From Bacillus sp. IITD106 (GTDB lineage: Bacteria > Bacillota > Bacilli > Bacillales > Bacillaceae_C): DNA of 64,000 bases. The stretch is taken from NCBI RefSeq assembly GCF_019459225.1, contig NZ_JAIAZY010000017.1, positions 1 through 64,000 on the forward strand. Direction: 5' to 3'. Shown here in pieces: positions 21,208 to 29,837 of this stretch (positions are counted from its first letter, which is position 1; each line of letters starts with the position of its first letter). The position numbers were made by a program, and so were the translations under genes. The notes below the pieces were generated by a model, which saw only the letters and a list, made by a program, of their open reading frames with translations, made no database searches and had not been told where the DNA came from.

Positions 21208-21236
21208 ATATTATCATAGACTTTTATACGAGTCAA
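21208..21236 (-). promoter_or_regulatory. Sigma-A promoter of the SAM-riboswitch operon
   Basis: On the minus strand TTGACT (21231-21236) and TAATAT (21208-21213) are separated by exactly 17 bases, placing the start of transcription about 20 bases before the aptamer. Confidence 0.8.
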
Positions 21237-21297
21237 CGGGATAAATGAAAAATTTCCTAGGAAATATGTCGGAAATTTGCATTATATAGTTCAAAAG

Positions 21298-21606
21298 TCA
21301 GCTGTACCTTGATATAAGTTCATGCAAATAAGGTACCGATTTAAACGCATAAATTTTTTCTTGGACCTTTCCTTCTTTTAAAATTATTAAACAGGGAACA
21401 CTCTCTATCGCAAATAATTCGGCCATTTCTGTTACATAATTTAAATCAGCTTTTCCAAAAGAAAGCTCTGGAAACATTTGCTCCACAACGGATAGCATCT
21501 TCCCGGCGACTTGACAAGTGCCACAAAGTGGGGTGTAAAAATAAAGTATGGTTGTTTCTTGTTGGTCAATTATTTTCATGATGTCATTTTTAGTTAATTC
21601 GTTCAT
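21298..21606 (-). CDS. yusE: Thioredoxin-like protein (YusE type)
   Basis: A 102-residue single-domain thioredoxin fold. The redox motif is Cys28-Gly-Thr-Cys31 (TPLCGTC), and the cis-proline region appears as IESVPCLIIL. No signal peptide is present, so it is cytoplasmic. It occupies the place of yusE between the met genes and gcvH in B. subtilis. The only ribosome binding site is AAGGA about 12 bases from the ATG, which is far. The partner protein is unknown. Confidence 0.8.
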   Translation of the reverse strand: MNELTKNDIMKIIDQQETTILYFYTPLCGTCQVAGKMLSVVEQMFPELSFGKADLNYVTEMAELFAIESVPCLIILKEGKVQEKIYAFKSVPYLHELISRYS

Positions 21607-21860
21607 TGAGGGGGTTCATCCTTTTTGGATATTCAGCGTTGAATATCTTTGTTTCTACTTACATTACAATAGTAAATATTGTTTAATGGAATTTCAATTA
21701 TCGGATATTAAATTTATTGATCAATCCTGTTAAAATGAATCCTCCTATTCTGTATTGGAATTAATGGTTACGATGGGATTCGAACTTAATTCATAATTAT
21801 GCTCTATTCGTCGGGACTCAATGCTGGATTTGCGACTAATTCTATATTTTAATTCTTTTC

Positions 21861-22170
21861 ATCGAGAATTAACCTCGAATTATCGACCAAATATATTTTT
21901 TCACCTTTTTCATCGAGAATTAACCCCTTATTATCGACCAAATCTGTTTTTCCATTCTTTTAATCGAGAATTAACCACTAATTATCGACCAAATCTATTT
22001 TTTCACCCTTTTCATCGAGAATTACCCCCTTATTATCGACCAAATCTGTTTTTCCATCCTTTTCATCGAGAAATAACCTCTTATTATCGACCAAATCTGT
22101 TTTTTCATCCTTTTCATCGAGAATTAACCGCATATTATCAACCAAATCGGTATTTTGGCTTTTTTATCAA
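21861..22170. repeat. Array of six 51-bp tandem repeats
   Basis: Units start at 21861, 21912, 21963, 22014, 22065 and 22116, each exactly 51 bases, with a decayed seventh from 22166. The unit opens ATCGAGAATTAACC, continues ATTATCGACCAAATCTG and ends in a pyrimidine-rich CCATCCTTTTC. TCGAGAATTAA and TTATTATCGA are imperfect inverted arms. The array keeps a 17-residue repeat open, but there is no ribosome binding site. It lies upstream of yusE and downstream of the NERD gene. Confidence 0.9.
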
Positions 22171-22265
22171 GAACCATCGCTATTTCCAAATTCAAACGAG
22201 AATATCCTTCTATTTAGTCTCGAATTAGCCGAAAGAAATAAATACAATAATAGATTTTTATTATC

Positions 22266-23180
22266 TTACTTCTTCTTTACGTAATATGATGATTTCGTAC
22301 TTCCAATTTGAACAAATTCTTTCAATAGAATCTTTTGAATTGTTTCCGTAGTTTTTATTCCTTTACTCCATTCAAAGACCCCTGTTGTTGTAATTTTCTT
22401 TTCCGGAAAAAGAAGTCTTAATTCATCTGCACTCCGTAAAACTACCGACTCAATTTTTTCTATACTTCCACAATTTTTACATATTACAAATGACTTTTTA
22501 CTTTCTAATTTTAATGAAGAACAAACCGCACATATTACTCCTTTTCGCAGTTCCTCATATGTATACTTCGGTATTTTTTTCAAAGGAAAATCTTTCTTAT
22601 GCAGAGAAATAAGATTGTTTGCTAATTTCTGATGACGTTCATTTATTTTGGATTGCATTTTACCTAGATTTTCGAAAAATCGGTTTAGTTGGGTTGGATA
22701 AATTAATGGTAAATTTCGAGGGGCGTTGTATAGATGGAAATCGGGATTAATGAAGATAAGGTAGGTTTCCAAAGGGATGTTACACCTGACGTTTCTGAGC
22801 AATCTTCGAAGGAGGAATTCACTTCTTTCGAGCTGTGAAAGTGGATTCTGAATTTCTGTACCATTCATATTATACCAATGATCCCCTTCAATATAGTAAT
22901 CCCCTTCATAATTTTTAATCTCAAACATTAATTGCATGTTTTCAGATATTAGCAGTGAATCGATTTGGAAATCATTTTTGTTGCTTTCCAATTGTAAATC
23001 ATTAAGTATGAGCCAATCATTCTTTATTTTTCGTAATCGTTCATCAAACAATAGTTCTCCTTCATAACCTTTTTCAAGGTTCGCTAGATGTAATGATTCC
23101 TTAAAAGGCAACACTTTTCTTGCATTTAAAACCCTATACATCAACAACTCTCTACTTTCAACACGCGGTTTAATTTCCAT
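22266..23180 (-). CDS. NERD-domain protein with C-terminal zinc-ribbon-like motif
   Basis: A 304-residue protein. Residues about 35-150 form a nuclease-related (NERD) domain: EGELLFDERL, the core DSLLISENMQLMFEIKNYEGDYY with the Asp...Glu-x-Lys pattern of PD-(D/E)XK-like folds. Around 220-245 are two CxxC pairs (CAVC and CKNC) that could hold zinc. The function of NERD proteins is not settled. The ATG at 23180 is preferred over an upstream ATG at 23198 because AGAAGG lies nine bases before it. In B. subtilis this place holds yusF and yusG, so the gene is a local replacement. Confidence 0.75.
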   Translation of the reverse strand: MEIKPRVESRELLMYRVLNARKVLPFKESLHLANLEKGYEGELLFDERLRKIKNDWLILNDLQLESNKNDFQIDSLLISENMQLMFEIKNYEGDYYIEGDHWYNMNGTEIQNPLSQLERSEFLLRRLLRNVRCNIPLETYLIFINPDFHLYNAPRNLPLIYPTQLNRFFENLGKMQSKINERHQKLANNLISLHKKDFPLKKIPKYTYEELRKGVICAVCSSLKLESKKSFVICKNCGSIEKIESVVLRSADELRLLFPEKKITTTGVFEWSKGIKTTETIQKILLKEFVQIGSTKSSYYVKKK

Positions 23181-23329
23181 TTTCCACATCCTTCTCATTG
23201 TAATTATCTTAATTGTAAGAAATATTTATCTTTTGTTCAAGTTAATAAGTAAAATTGTAATAGCAGGTTTATGGCCTTGGCAGAGATACCAGTTTCTATT
23301 TGATAGACACTAGAAAAAATTTTCCGGTA

Positions 23330-23368
23330 AACAATAAAAATGCACCTCAGCCTCTTGCCTTGGTGCAT
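23330..23368 (-). terminator. Terminator after gcvH
   Basis: ATGCACC (23340-23346) and GGTGCAT (23362-23368) form the stem; on the minus strand TTTTTATTGT follows. Confidence 0.75.
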
Positions 23369-23375
23369 CCAATAA

Positions 23376-23759
23376 TTATTCTTCGCTTGTCATTTGTTCG
23401 TATTCTTCTGCGGACATTAGATTGTCCATTTCGCTTAAATCAGATGGTTCGATTACGATCATCCACGCTTTTTCGTATGGGGATTCGTTAACGAATTCTG
23501 GGCTGTCGTCAAGATCTTCGTTTACGGCAACTACTTTTCCGCTTAGTGGTGCATAAAGTTCAGAAACGGTTTTAACAGATTCTACACTTCCGAATGGCTC
23601 GTCCGCTGTCACTTCATCGCCTACTTCAGGAAGTTCAACGAAAACGATATCTCCTAACTCGGATTGTGCAAAATCAGTAATTCCGATTCGAACTTTTCCA
23701 TCTTCTACTTTTACCCACTCATGTTCTTCTGAATATCGCAATTCTTTTGGTGTATTCAT
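23376..23759 (-). CDS. gcvH: Glycine cleavage system H protein
   Basis: A 127-residue lipoyl-carrier protein. The lipoylated residue is Lys63 in [18 protein letters not shown]. It shuttles the aminomethyl group between the P, T and L proteins, and in Bacillus GcvH is also the entry point for lipoate transfer to other complexes. GGAGGG precedes the ATG. The other gcv genes are not in the window, as in B. subtilis where gcvH stands alone beside yusI. Confidence 0.96.
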   Translation of the reverse strand: MNTPKELRYSEEHEWVKVEDGKVRIGITDFAQSELGDIVFVELPEVGDEVTADEPFGSVESVKTVSELYAPLSGKVVAVNEDLDDSPEFVNESPYEKAWMIVIEPSDLSEMDNLMSAEEYEQMTSEE

Positions 23760-23828
23760 CTAGATCCCTCCATGATTTCATCTACTATTAATGTACAAAA
23801 ACGGATAGGCTAAATCAAGAATTCATCC

Positions 23829-24188
23829 TTATTTTAGCCACGTCTTTTCATATTCGTCCTTTTTAAATCCAAAAGTTACTTTATGTCCATCCGTAAGCAA
23901 GGGACGCTTTATAAGCATACCGTCACTGGCAAGTATATTTAATTGTTCTTTTTCTGTTAACGATCCTATTTTATCTTTCAATCCAAGCTCCCGATATTTA
24001 TTTCCGCTCGTATTGAAAAATTTCTTCAGTTCAACCTGACTGTTTTTGTAAATTGCCTCTAGTTCCTCACTAGTCGGAGGATTTTCAACAATATGTATGG
24101 CTTTATAATCTAGTTGATGGGCATCCAACCATTTTTTAGCTTGACGGCATGTCCCGCATTTTGGATACCAATAAAAACTTAAAACCAA
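23829..24188 (-). CDS. yusI: ArsC/Spx-family protein YusI
   Basis: A 119-residue thioredoxin-fold protein of the arsenate reductase/Spx family with the N-terminal motif Cys-Gly-Thr-Cys (YPKCGTCRQAKKWL) and the late block IKRPLLTDG. The frame is open upstream, but GGAGGG nine bases before a TTG at 24188 and the usual length of about 118 residues place the start there. The substrate is unknown. It lies between fadE and gcvH as in B. subtilis. Confidence 0.85.
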   Translation of the reverse strand: MVLSFYWYPKCGTCRQAKKWLDAHQLDYKAIHIVENPPTSEELEAIYKNSQVELKKFFNTSGNKYRELGLKDKIGSLTEKEQLNILASDGMLIKRPLLTDGHKVTFGFKKDEYEKTWLK

Positions 24189-24264
24189 TCTTCCTATCCC
24201 TCCTAAAATTTCATTATACTTACTATAACATAAAAATGATTTTAATATAATGCGAAGCTCAACA

Positions 24265-24300
24265 AAAGAAGGAGAGCATCGAATAATGTCAATGCTCCCC
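24265..24300 (-). terminator. Terminator of the fad operon
   Basis: GGAGAGCAT (24271-24279) pairs with ATGCTCCCC (24292-24300); on the minus strand TTCTTTTG follows. It lies 30 bases after the fadE stop. Confidence 0.75.
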
Positions 24301-24328
24301 AACGGTATCATGTCCGATACTTCACTAT

Positions 24329-26113
24329 TTATACTACAAATCTTTCAGCAGCAATTAACCTTTCAGCCGCTTCTCTCTTCTTGGCAATTACATTAATGGG
24401 TGTATGGCGAATCAACTTCCTTAAGGCAGAATTCATCATTCTGAACATATCGCCTTCTTCAACAGCAGCAAGACATTCTCTAGCTAGCTGCTCAACTCTA
24501 ACGATGGAGTCTTGGCAGAAAATTTGCGTATAGAGAAGTTTTTGCTTGCTTTTTTCAAGCCCAAATCTAGAGATGGATTTTTCAGTTCGAAGCATGGCGG
24601 ATTCCATGGCATATGCGTAAGAAACAACATCAGCAAGCTTCGCTAAAATTTCCTGCTCCTTCTCCAATGCCTGACCGTATTTTTGCGCAGCGAGTCCTGC
24701 AATCATCAGAGCGACTTTTTTCGTTCCTTTAATTAAATACTTTTCTTGTTCAAGTGGAGCATCTCCTGGTTCTTCCGGCATTAGCATCATTAATTCTTCC
24801 TGTAAGGTTTGCGCCTTTTCCAACAATGGCAGCTCGCCTTTAAAAGCTTTTCTCAAGAAAGTTCCAGGAACGAGCAATCGATTAATTTCATTCGTCCCTT
24901 CAAAAATACGGTTGATACGCGAATCGCGATAGGCTCTTTCAATCTCATATTCTTGCATATACCCATAGCCGCCGTGAATTTGCACCCCTTCATCGACAAC
25001 GTGATCGAGAACTTCAGAAGCAAACACTTTATTCAATGAACATTCAATCGCATATTCTGCAATGGAACTCGCGACTTCAGTTCCATTGTTAATTTGTTCT
25101 GCCGTCAATTGGCTCATCCGATCTTCAAATAAGCCTACTGTTCGATAAACAGAGCTTTCTGCCGCGTATAGTTCCGCTCCAAGTGTTCCGAATTTTTCCT
25201 TAGTTAAATTGAACTGGGAAATAGGCGTTTTAAATTGCTTCCGTTGATTTGCGTATTGGAGAGTGATTTCAAGCGCTCGTTTTGAACCACCTACCGCGCC
25301 CACTCCTAGTTTATAGCGGCCAATATTTAAAATATTGAAGGCAATTCGATGCCCTTTTCCAGCTTCACCTAAAAGATTTTCAACAGGAACTTCCGCATCT
25401 TCCAAAATCAATGTCCTAGTCGATGAACTTTTAATTCCCATCTTCTTTTCTTCGGCTCCAGTAGAGACTCCTGGAAAATCACGTTCTACAATAAATGCGG
25501 AAAAATGTTCTCCATCAATTTTAGCGTACACGATAAAGACATCAGCAAAAGCGGAGTTTGTAATCCACTGTTTTTCTCCATTTAAAATATAATGTGTTCC
25601 GGCTTCATTTAGCTTGGCAGTCGTTTTTGCTCCAAGTGCGTCTGACCCAGAGCCAGGTTCGGTTAAGGCATAAGCGGCTAATTTTTCACCAGTAGCAAGG
25701 GAAGGCAAATATTTTTGCTTTTGTTCTTCGTTACCGAAGAGGACAATTGGCAGAGAGCCAATCCCTACGTGTGCCCCGTGAGAAATGGAAAACCCACCTG
25801 CTCTTGACATCGCTTCTGAAATAAGAGAAGAACTCACTTTATCAAGTCCTAATCCGCCATACTCTTCGGGAACATCCGCTCCTAGCAAACCTAGTTCACC
25901 AGCTTGTTTTAATAGATCTACAGAATGCTCAAACTCTTGATTCTCTAATTTATCAACAATAGGTAAAACTTCATTGACGACGAATTCTTCACTCGTCTTA
26001 TAGATCATTTTTTGTTCATCTGTGTAATCTTCAGGTGTAAACATCTGGTCTGCGGAAATATCTTCGATTAAAAAAACTCCACCTTTAATCAGCTTTTCCG
26101 TTTTATTTTCCAT
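24329..26113 (-). CDS. fadE: Acyl-CoA dehydrogenase FadE
   Basis: A 594-residue FAD-dependent acyl-CoA dehydrogenase doing the first oxidation step of beta-oxidation. The FAD/substrate blocks AYALTEPGSGSDA and the C-terminal IFEGTNEINR with the catalytic-type Glu are visible; a further helical extension of about 170 residues is typical of the long YusJ/FadE form. GGGAGGG lies ten bases before the ATG. It is the last gene of the fadN-fadA-fadE operon. Confidence 0.95.
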   Translation of the reverse strand: MENKTEKLIKGGVFLIEDISADQMFTPEDYTDEQKMIYKTSEEFVVNEVLPIVDKLENQEFEHSVDLLKQAGELGLLGADVPEEYGGLGLDKVSSSLISEAMSRAGGFSISHGAHVGIGSLPIVLFGNEEQKQKYLPSLATGEKLAAYALTEPGSGSDALGAKTTAKLNEAGTHYILNGEKQWITNSAFADVFIVYAKIDGEHFSAFIVERDFPGVSTGAEEKKMGIKSSSTRTLILEDAEVPVENLLGEAGKGHRIAFNILNIGRYKLGVGAVGGSKRALEITLQYANQRKQFKTPISQFNLTKEKFGTLGAELYAAESSVYRTVGLFEDRMSQLTAEQINNGTEVASSIAEYAIECSLNKVFASEVLDHVVDEGVQIHGGYGYMQEYEIERAYRDSRINRIFEGTNEINRLLVPGTFLRKAFKGELPLLEKAQTLQEELMMLMPEEPGDAPLEQEKYLIKGTKKVALMIAGLAAQKYGQALEKEQEILAKLADVVSYAYAMESAMLRTEKSISRFGLEKSKQKLLYTQIFCQDSIVRVEQLARECLAAVEEGDMFRMMNSALRKLIRHTPINVIAKKREAAERLIAAERFVV

Positions 26114-26135
26114 CGATTTTTTCCCTCCCGTTTAT

Positions 26136-27311
26136 CTAAATCAATTCAAAAACACCAGCTGCACCCATTCCTCCACCAATACACATCGTCACTACACCAA
26201 ATTGTACATTTCTGCGTTTCATTTCATGTGCTAGTGAGAGTGTTAATTTCGTTCCCGTACAGCCAAGTGGATGCCCAAGGGCTATCGCGCCGCCGTTAAC
26301 ATTAACGATTTCCTCATCTAATCCTAATTGTCGGATTACTTGTATCGATTGAGAAGCGAAAGCCTCATTCAATTCAAATAAACCGATATCAGAAAGTTCT
26401 AGTCCCGCCATTTTCAAAGCCTTAGGAACAGCTTCAACCGGACCAACTCCCATAATTTCAGGTGCAACGCCGGCAACTGCAAAGGACCGGAATTTCACCA
26501 TTGGAGTAAGCCCTAAAGAATTCGCTTTTTCACGATCCATCACCATAACGGCTGCTGCCCCATCACTCGTTTGTGAAGCATTCCCGGCAGTGACGGTTCC
26601 ACTCACTGAAAAAGCTGGGCGAAGGGTTGAAAGAACTTCCATATTCGTGTCAGGACGAACACCCTCGTCCATCTTAAATTCTATATTCTTTTCCACGAGC
26701 TTGTTTCCCGCATTTACGGAGCGTGATACGACATTCACCGAAACGATTTCTTCATCGAATTTCCCTTCAGCAATGGCACGCGCCGCCTTTTGATGACTTC
26801 TCACTGCAAACGCATCTTGATCTTCACGTGAAATATTAAAGCGTTTTGCCACTTCCTCTGCCGTATGCCCCATATTCATATAATATTCCGGCATGTCCTC
26901 AGCAATTTTTACGTTTGGCCGTACGACATGGCCCATCATTGGAACGAGGCTCATCGATTCCGCGCCACCGGCGATGATCGTGTCAGCGTTCCCTAACATA
27001 ATTCGTTCTGCTGCGTACGCTATAGACTGCAATCCTGATGAACAATAACGATTAATCGTAATAGCAGGCACTGTATTTGGAAGTCCAGCTAGCACTCCGA
27101 TATACCTCGCCATGTTCATCCCCTGCTCGGCTTCGGGCATCGCACAACCAATAATTAAATCATCAATATTTCCTTCATAATCTCCTGCACGTTTCAACGT
27201 TTCTTTAACCGCAATCGCCCCCAAATCATCTGGGCGCATATGGGCGAGTGTTCCTTTTTTTGCTCTTCCTACAGGTGTCCTTGCTCCAGCGACAATAACC
27301 GCTTCCCTCAT
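26136..27311 (-). CDS. fadA: Acetyl-CoA C-acyltransferase (thiolase) FadA
   Basis: A 391-residue degradative thiolase that cleaves 3-ketoacyl-CoA. The acyl-accepting cysteine is Cys90 (NRYCSSGLQ), and the C-terminal GHPLGCTGTK and CIGGGMG hold the catalytic His and second Cys. It is 22 bases upstream of fadE and 10 bases downstream of fadN. Confidence 0.96.
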   Translation of the reverse strand: MREAVIVAGARTPVGRAKKGTLAHMRPDDLGAIAVKETLKRAGDYEGNIDDLIIGCAMPEAEQGMNMARYIGVLAGLPNTVPAITINRYCSSGLQSIAYAAERIMLGNADTIIAGGAESMSLVPMMGHVVRPNVKIAEDMPEYYMNMGHTAEEVAKRFNISREDQDAFAVRSHQKAARAIAEGKFDEEIVSVNVVSRSVNAGNKLVEKNIEFKMDEGVRPDTNMEVLSTLRPAFSVSGTVTAGNASQTSDGAAAVMVMDREKANSLGLTPMVKFRSFAVAGVAPEIMGVGPVEAVPKALKMAGLELSDIGLFELNEAFASQSIQVIRQLGLDEEIVNVNGGAIALGHPLGCTGTKLTLSLAHEMKRRNVQFGVVTMCIGGGMGAAGVFELI

Positions 27312-27321
27312 GGTATCCCCC

Positions 27322-29706
27322 CTAGTTTCTTAGTGGTTTGCCTTTCACAAGCATATGCTGCATACGTTGCTGAGATTTTGGCTCCGCTATTAAACTTAAA
27401 AATGCTTCACGCTCTAAATCTAGTAAATATTGTTCATCCACTTCCGTTCCAAAAGGTACTTTCCCACCAGCAATGACATAAGCTAGCTTTTTAGCAATTT
27501 TCATATCGTGGTCGGAAATATAACCTGATAAATGCTTCGCCTCAGCTCCTAGCAATAAGGTTGCATAACCTGTTTCACCCGTAACCGGGATTTTACGTCG
27601 TACGGGTGGCTTATACCCTTGGTCATGCAATGCTAGAACAGCTTGTTTCGCATCATATAATAGATGATCTCCATTCACACTGATGCCATCGCGATCGTTT
27701 AAAAAATGATTTACTCTTCCTTCTTCTGCAGAAGTAGACACTTTCGCCATGGCAATGGTTTCAAATACACGATTGGCAATCTTTTGCAAATCAAGCTCCA
27801 TTCCATCTGGTATGTCATTCAGCAGCTTTAAATAAAGCTCTTTGTTTCCACCGCCTCCAGGAATAAGTCCGACGCCAGTTTCAACAAGACCGATATACGT
27901 TTCCATTGATGCTTGAATATGTGCACAAGGGAGACAAACTTCGGCTCCACCGCCGAGAGTCATGCCAAAAGGTGCTGCTACAACCGGTTTTTCACTATAT
28001 TTAATTCTCATCATCGCCTGCTGGAACTGGCGGACCACCATATTAATTTCAAAAGCATCATCATCTTGAGCGGCCATCAAGATCATCGCAAGGTTGGCTC
28101 CAACACAGAAGTTTTTGCCCTGATTCCCAATGACAAGACCTTTATAGTTTTTCTCCGTTTCATCAATCGCATAATTGATCATTTGGATAATATCAAAACC
28201 AATGGCATTATTCGGTGACTGGAACTCTAATAAAAGAACACCATCTCCCAAATCTATTAAATTAGCTCCACTATTTTTCTTAAGTACTTTTCCTTCTTTT
28301 TTTAATTGCTGCAAATCAATTTCTTTCGGATTTCTTACGATTTCTTTATATTCACCGTTTGAAAAATAACATCTCTTTCCGTCAATTTCTTTATAAAAAG
28401 AAGAGTTCCCCGCTTCCAGCATCTCTTTTACCCATGACGGAACTTGAATGTCTTGCTCTTCCATTTTCTGGACTGATTTTTCAACGCCTATCGCATCCCA
28501 CGTTTCAAATGGCCCTAATCTCCAGCCAAATCCCCATTTCATCGCATTATCAATCGAAACAACGTCATCTGCAATTTCACCTAAAAGCTCTGCAGAAATA
28601 GCAAGCACAGGAGCTATAATATCCCAAAGAAGCTTTCCAGCTTTATCTTCCGAATATACAAGCGCTTTCATTTTTTGAGCAGTGCCTTTCGCTTGTTTTG
28701 CCATTTCTATTCCTGGTGTCTTCAAACTCTTCCGTGGTTCATATTCAAATGTATCTGGATTTAGTTCTAAAATGTCTTTTCCTTTTTTCAAATAAAACCC
28801 TTGGCCAGATTTACTGCCGAGCCAACCATTTTCGTGCATTTTCTTCATGAATTCCGGCACTTCAAATACTTGTTTTTCTTCACCATCCACTTGCTCGTAA
28901 ACATTATTGGCAACATGGATAAATGTATCGAGCCCAACGACATCTAATGTACGGAAAGTGGCACTTTTTGGGCGGCCAATTAACGTGCCAGTAATGGAGT
29001 CCACCTCGCCAATTCTGAACCCGCCTTTTAACATCTCACGTACCGTCACAAGCAATCCGTACGTACCGATTCGATTTGCAATAAAATTCGGTGTATCCTT
29101 TGCTATAACGACACCTTTTCCTAAAACATCTTCACTAAACTGTTTCATAAAAGATAAGACATTAGCATCCGTTTTTTCGGTCGGAATGATTTCCAACAAC
29201 TTTAAATAACGAGGAGGGTTAAAAAAATGCGTCCCTAAAAAGTGTTTTTGGAAATCCTCCGATCTTCCTTCCGCCATTGCATTTACAGATATTCCCGATG
29301 TATTGGAACTGACAATGGATCCTTCCTTCCGATATTGATCGACCTGTTCAAACACTTTCTTTTTTACTTCTAGATTCTCAACGACTACCTCAATGATCCA
29401 ATCGACCTCAGATAATTTTTCTACATCATCTTCCAAGTTTCCAGTACTGATATACGATAAGCGATCTTTATGTGTAAGAGGTGCTGGCTTTTGTTTCAAC
29501 AGTCTAGCAAGCGCTGAATTTGCCATGCGATTTCGTACTGCCTTATCTTCCAACGACAGCCCTTTTTCACTTTCTTCCTTCGTTAATTCATTAGGAACAA
29601 TATCGAGCAATAAAACTGGAATACCAACATTTGCAAGATGTGCTGCAATTCCTGAACCCATGACGCCAGAGCCAAGTACAGCAGCTTTTTTGATGCTGAA
29701 TGCCAA
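27322..29706 (-). CDS. fadN: 3-hydroxyacyl-CoA dehydrogenase / enoyl-CoA hydratase FadN
   Basis: A 794-residue fusion. The N-terminal NAD-binding 3-hydroxyacyl-CoA dehydrogenase part (VLGSGVMGSGIAAHLA at about 10-25; FFNPPRYLKLLEIIP) is followed by an enoyl-CoA hydratase domain (about 490-680; VVAAPFGMTLGGGAEVCLPC), the reverse of the order in E. coli FadB. It catalyses the middle two steps of beta-oxidation. The start is TTG with GGGGGAG upstream. Two FadR-type palindromes precede it. Confidence 0.95.
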   Translation of the reverse strand: MAFSIKKAAVLGSGVMGSGIAAHLANVGIPVLLLDIVPNELTKEESEKGLSLEDKAVRNRMANSALARLLKQKPAPLTHKDRLSYISTGNLEDDVEKLSEVDWIIEVVVENLEVKKKVFEQVDQYRKEGSIVSSNTSGISVNAMAEGRSEDFQKHFLGTHFFNPPRYLKLLEIIPTEKTDANVLSFMKQFSEDVLGKGVVIAKDTPNFIANRIGTYGLLVTVREMLKGGFRIGEVDSITGTLIGRPKSATFRTLDVVGLDTFIHVANNVYEQVDGEEKQVFEVPEFMKKMHENGWLGSKSGQGFYLKKGKDILELNPDTFEYEPRKSLKTPGIEMAKQAKGTAQKMKALVYSEDKAGKLLWDIIAPVLAISAELLGEIADDVVSIDNAMKWGFGWRLGPFETWDAIGVEKSVQKMEEQDIQVPSWVKEMLEAGNSSFYKEIDGKRCYFSNGEYKEIVRNPKEIDLQQLKKEGKVLKKNSGANLIDLGDGVLLLEFQSPNNAIGFDIIQMINYAIDETEKNYKGLVIGNQGKNFCVGANLAMILMAAQDDDAFEINMVVRQFQQAMMRIKYSEKPVVAAPFGMTLGGGAEVCLPCAHIQASMETYIGLVETGVGLIPGGGGNKELYLKLLNDIPDGMELDLQKIANRVFETIAMAKVSTSAEEGRVNHFLNDRDGISVNGDHLLYDAKQAVLALHDQGYKPPVRRKIPVTGETGYATLLLGAEAKHLSGYISDHDMKIAKKLAYVIAGGKVPFGTEVDEQYLLDLEREAFLSLIAEPKSQQRMQHMLVKGKPLRN

Positions 29707-29730
29707 AAGTAACTCCCCCTCTAACTAATT

Positions 29731-29748
29731 TGAATGAATACTCATTCA
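29731..29748. promoter_or_regulatory. FadR (YsiA) operator upstream of fadN
   Basis: The perfect palindrome TGAATGAATACTCATTCA agrees with the Bacillus FadR box consensus TGAATGAnTAnTCATTCA. It lies 25 bases before the fadN start, so the TetR-type repressor FadR should block the operon in the absence of long-chain acyl-CoA. Confidence 0.9.
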
Positions 29749-29767
29749 TTTTTCAAGTAAAAAAATT

Positions 29768-29783
29768 ACTCACGAATGAGTAT
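29768..29783. promoter_or_regulatory. Second FadR-like half-conserved palindrome
   Basis: TACTCACGAATGAGTA is an inverted repeat made of the same ACTCA/TGAGT half-sites, about 20 bases upstream of the first box; on the minus strand it overlaps a TATACT that could be the -10 box. Confidence 0.6.
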
Positions 29784-29837
29784 ATAATTATTATTAATAT
29801 ATCGAAAATATTCTTTATATGCAATCTTTTAATCTAT

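Noticed and set aside
21861-22170. CRISPR array
   Set aside because: The whole 51-base unit is repeated without unique spacers, and there are no cas genes nearby.
21821-22228. 135-residue open frame with 17-residue repeats (RPNLFFHPFHREL type)
   Set aside because: It is the translation of the 51-bp DNA array; no ribosome binding site, and the period being a multiple of three keeps it open.
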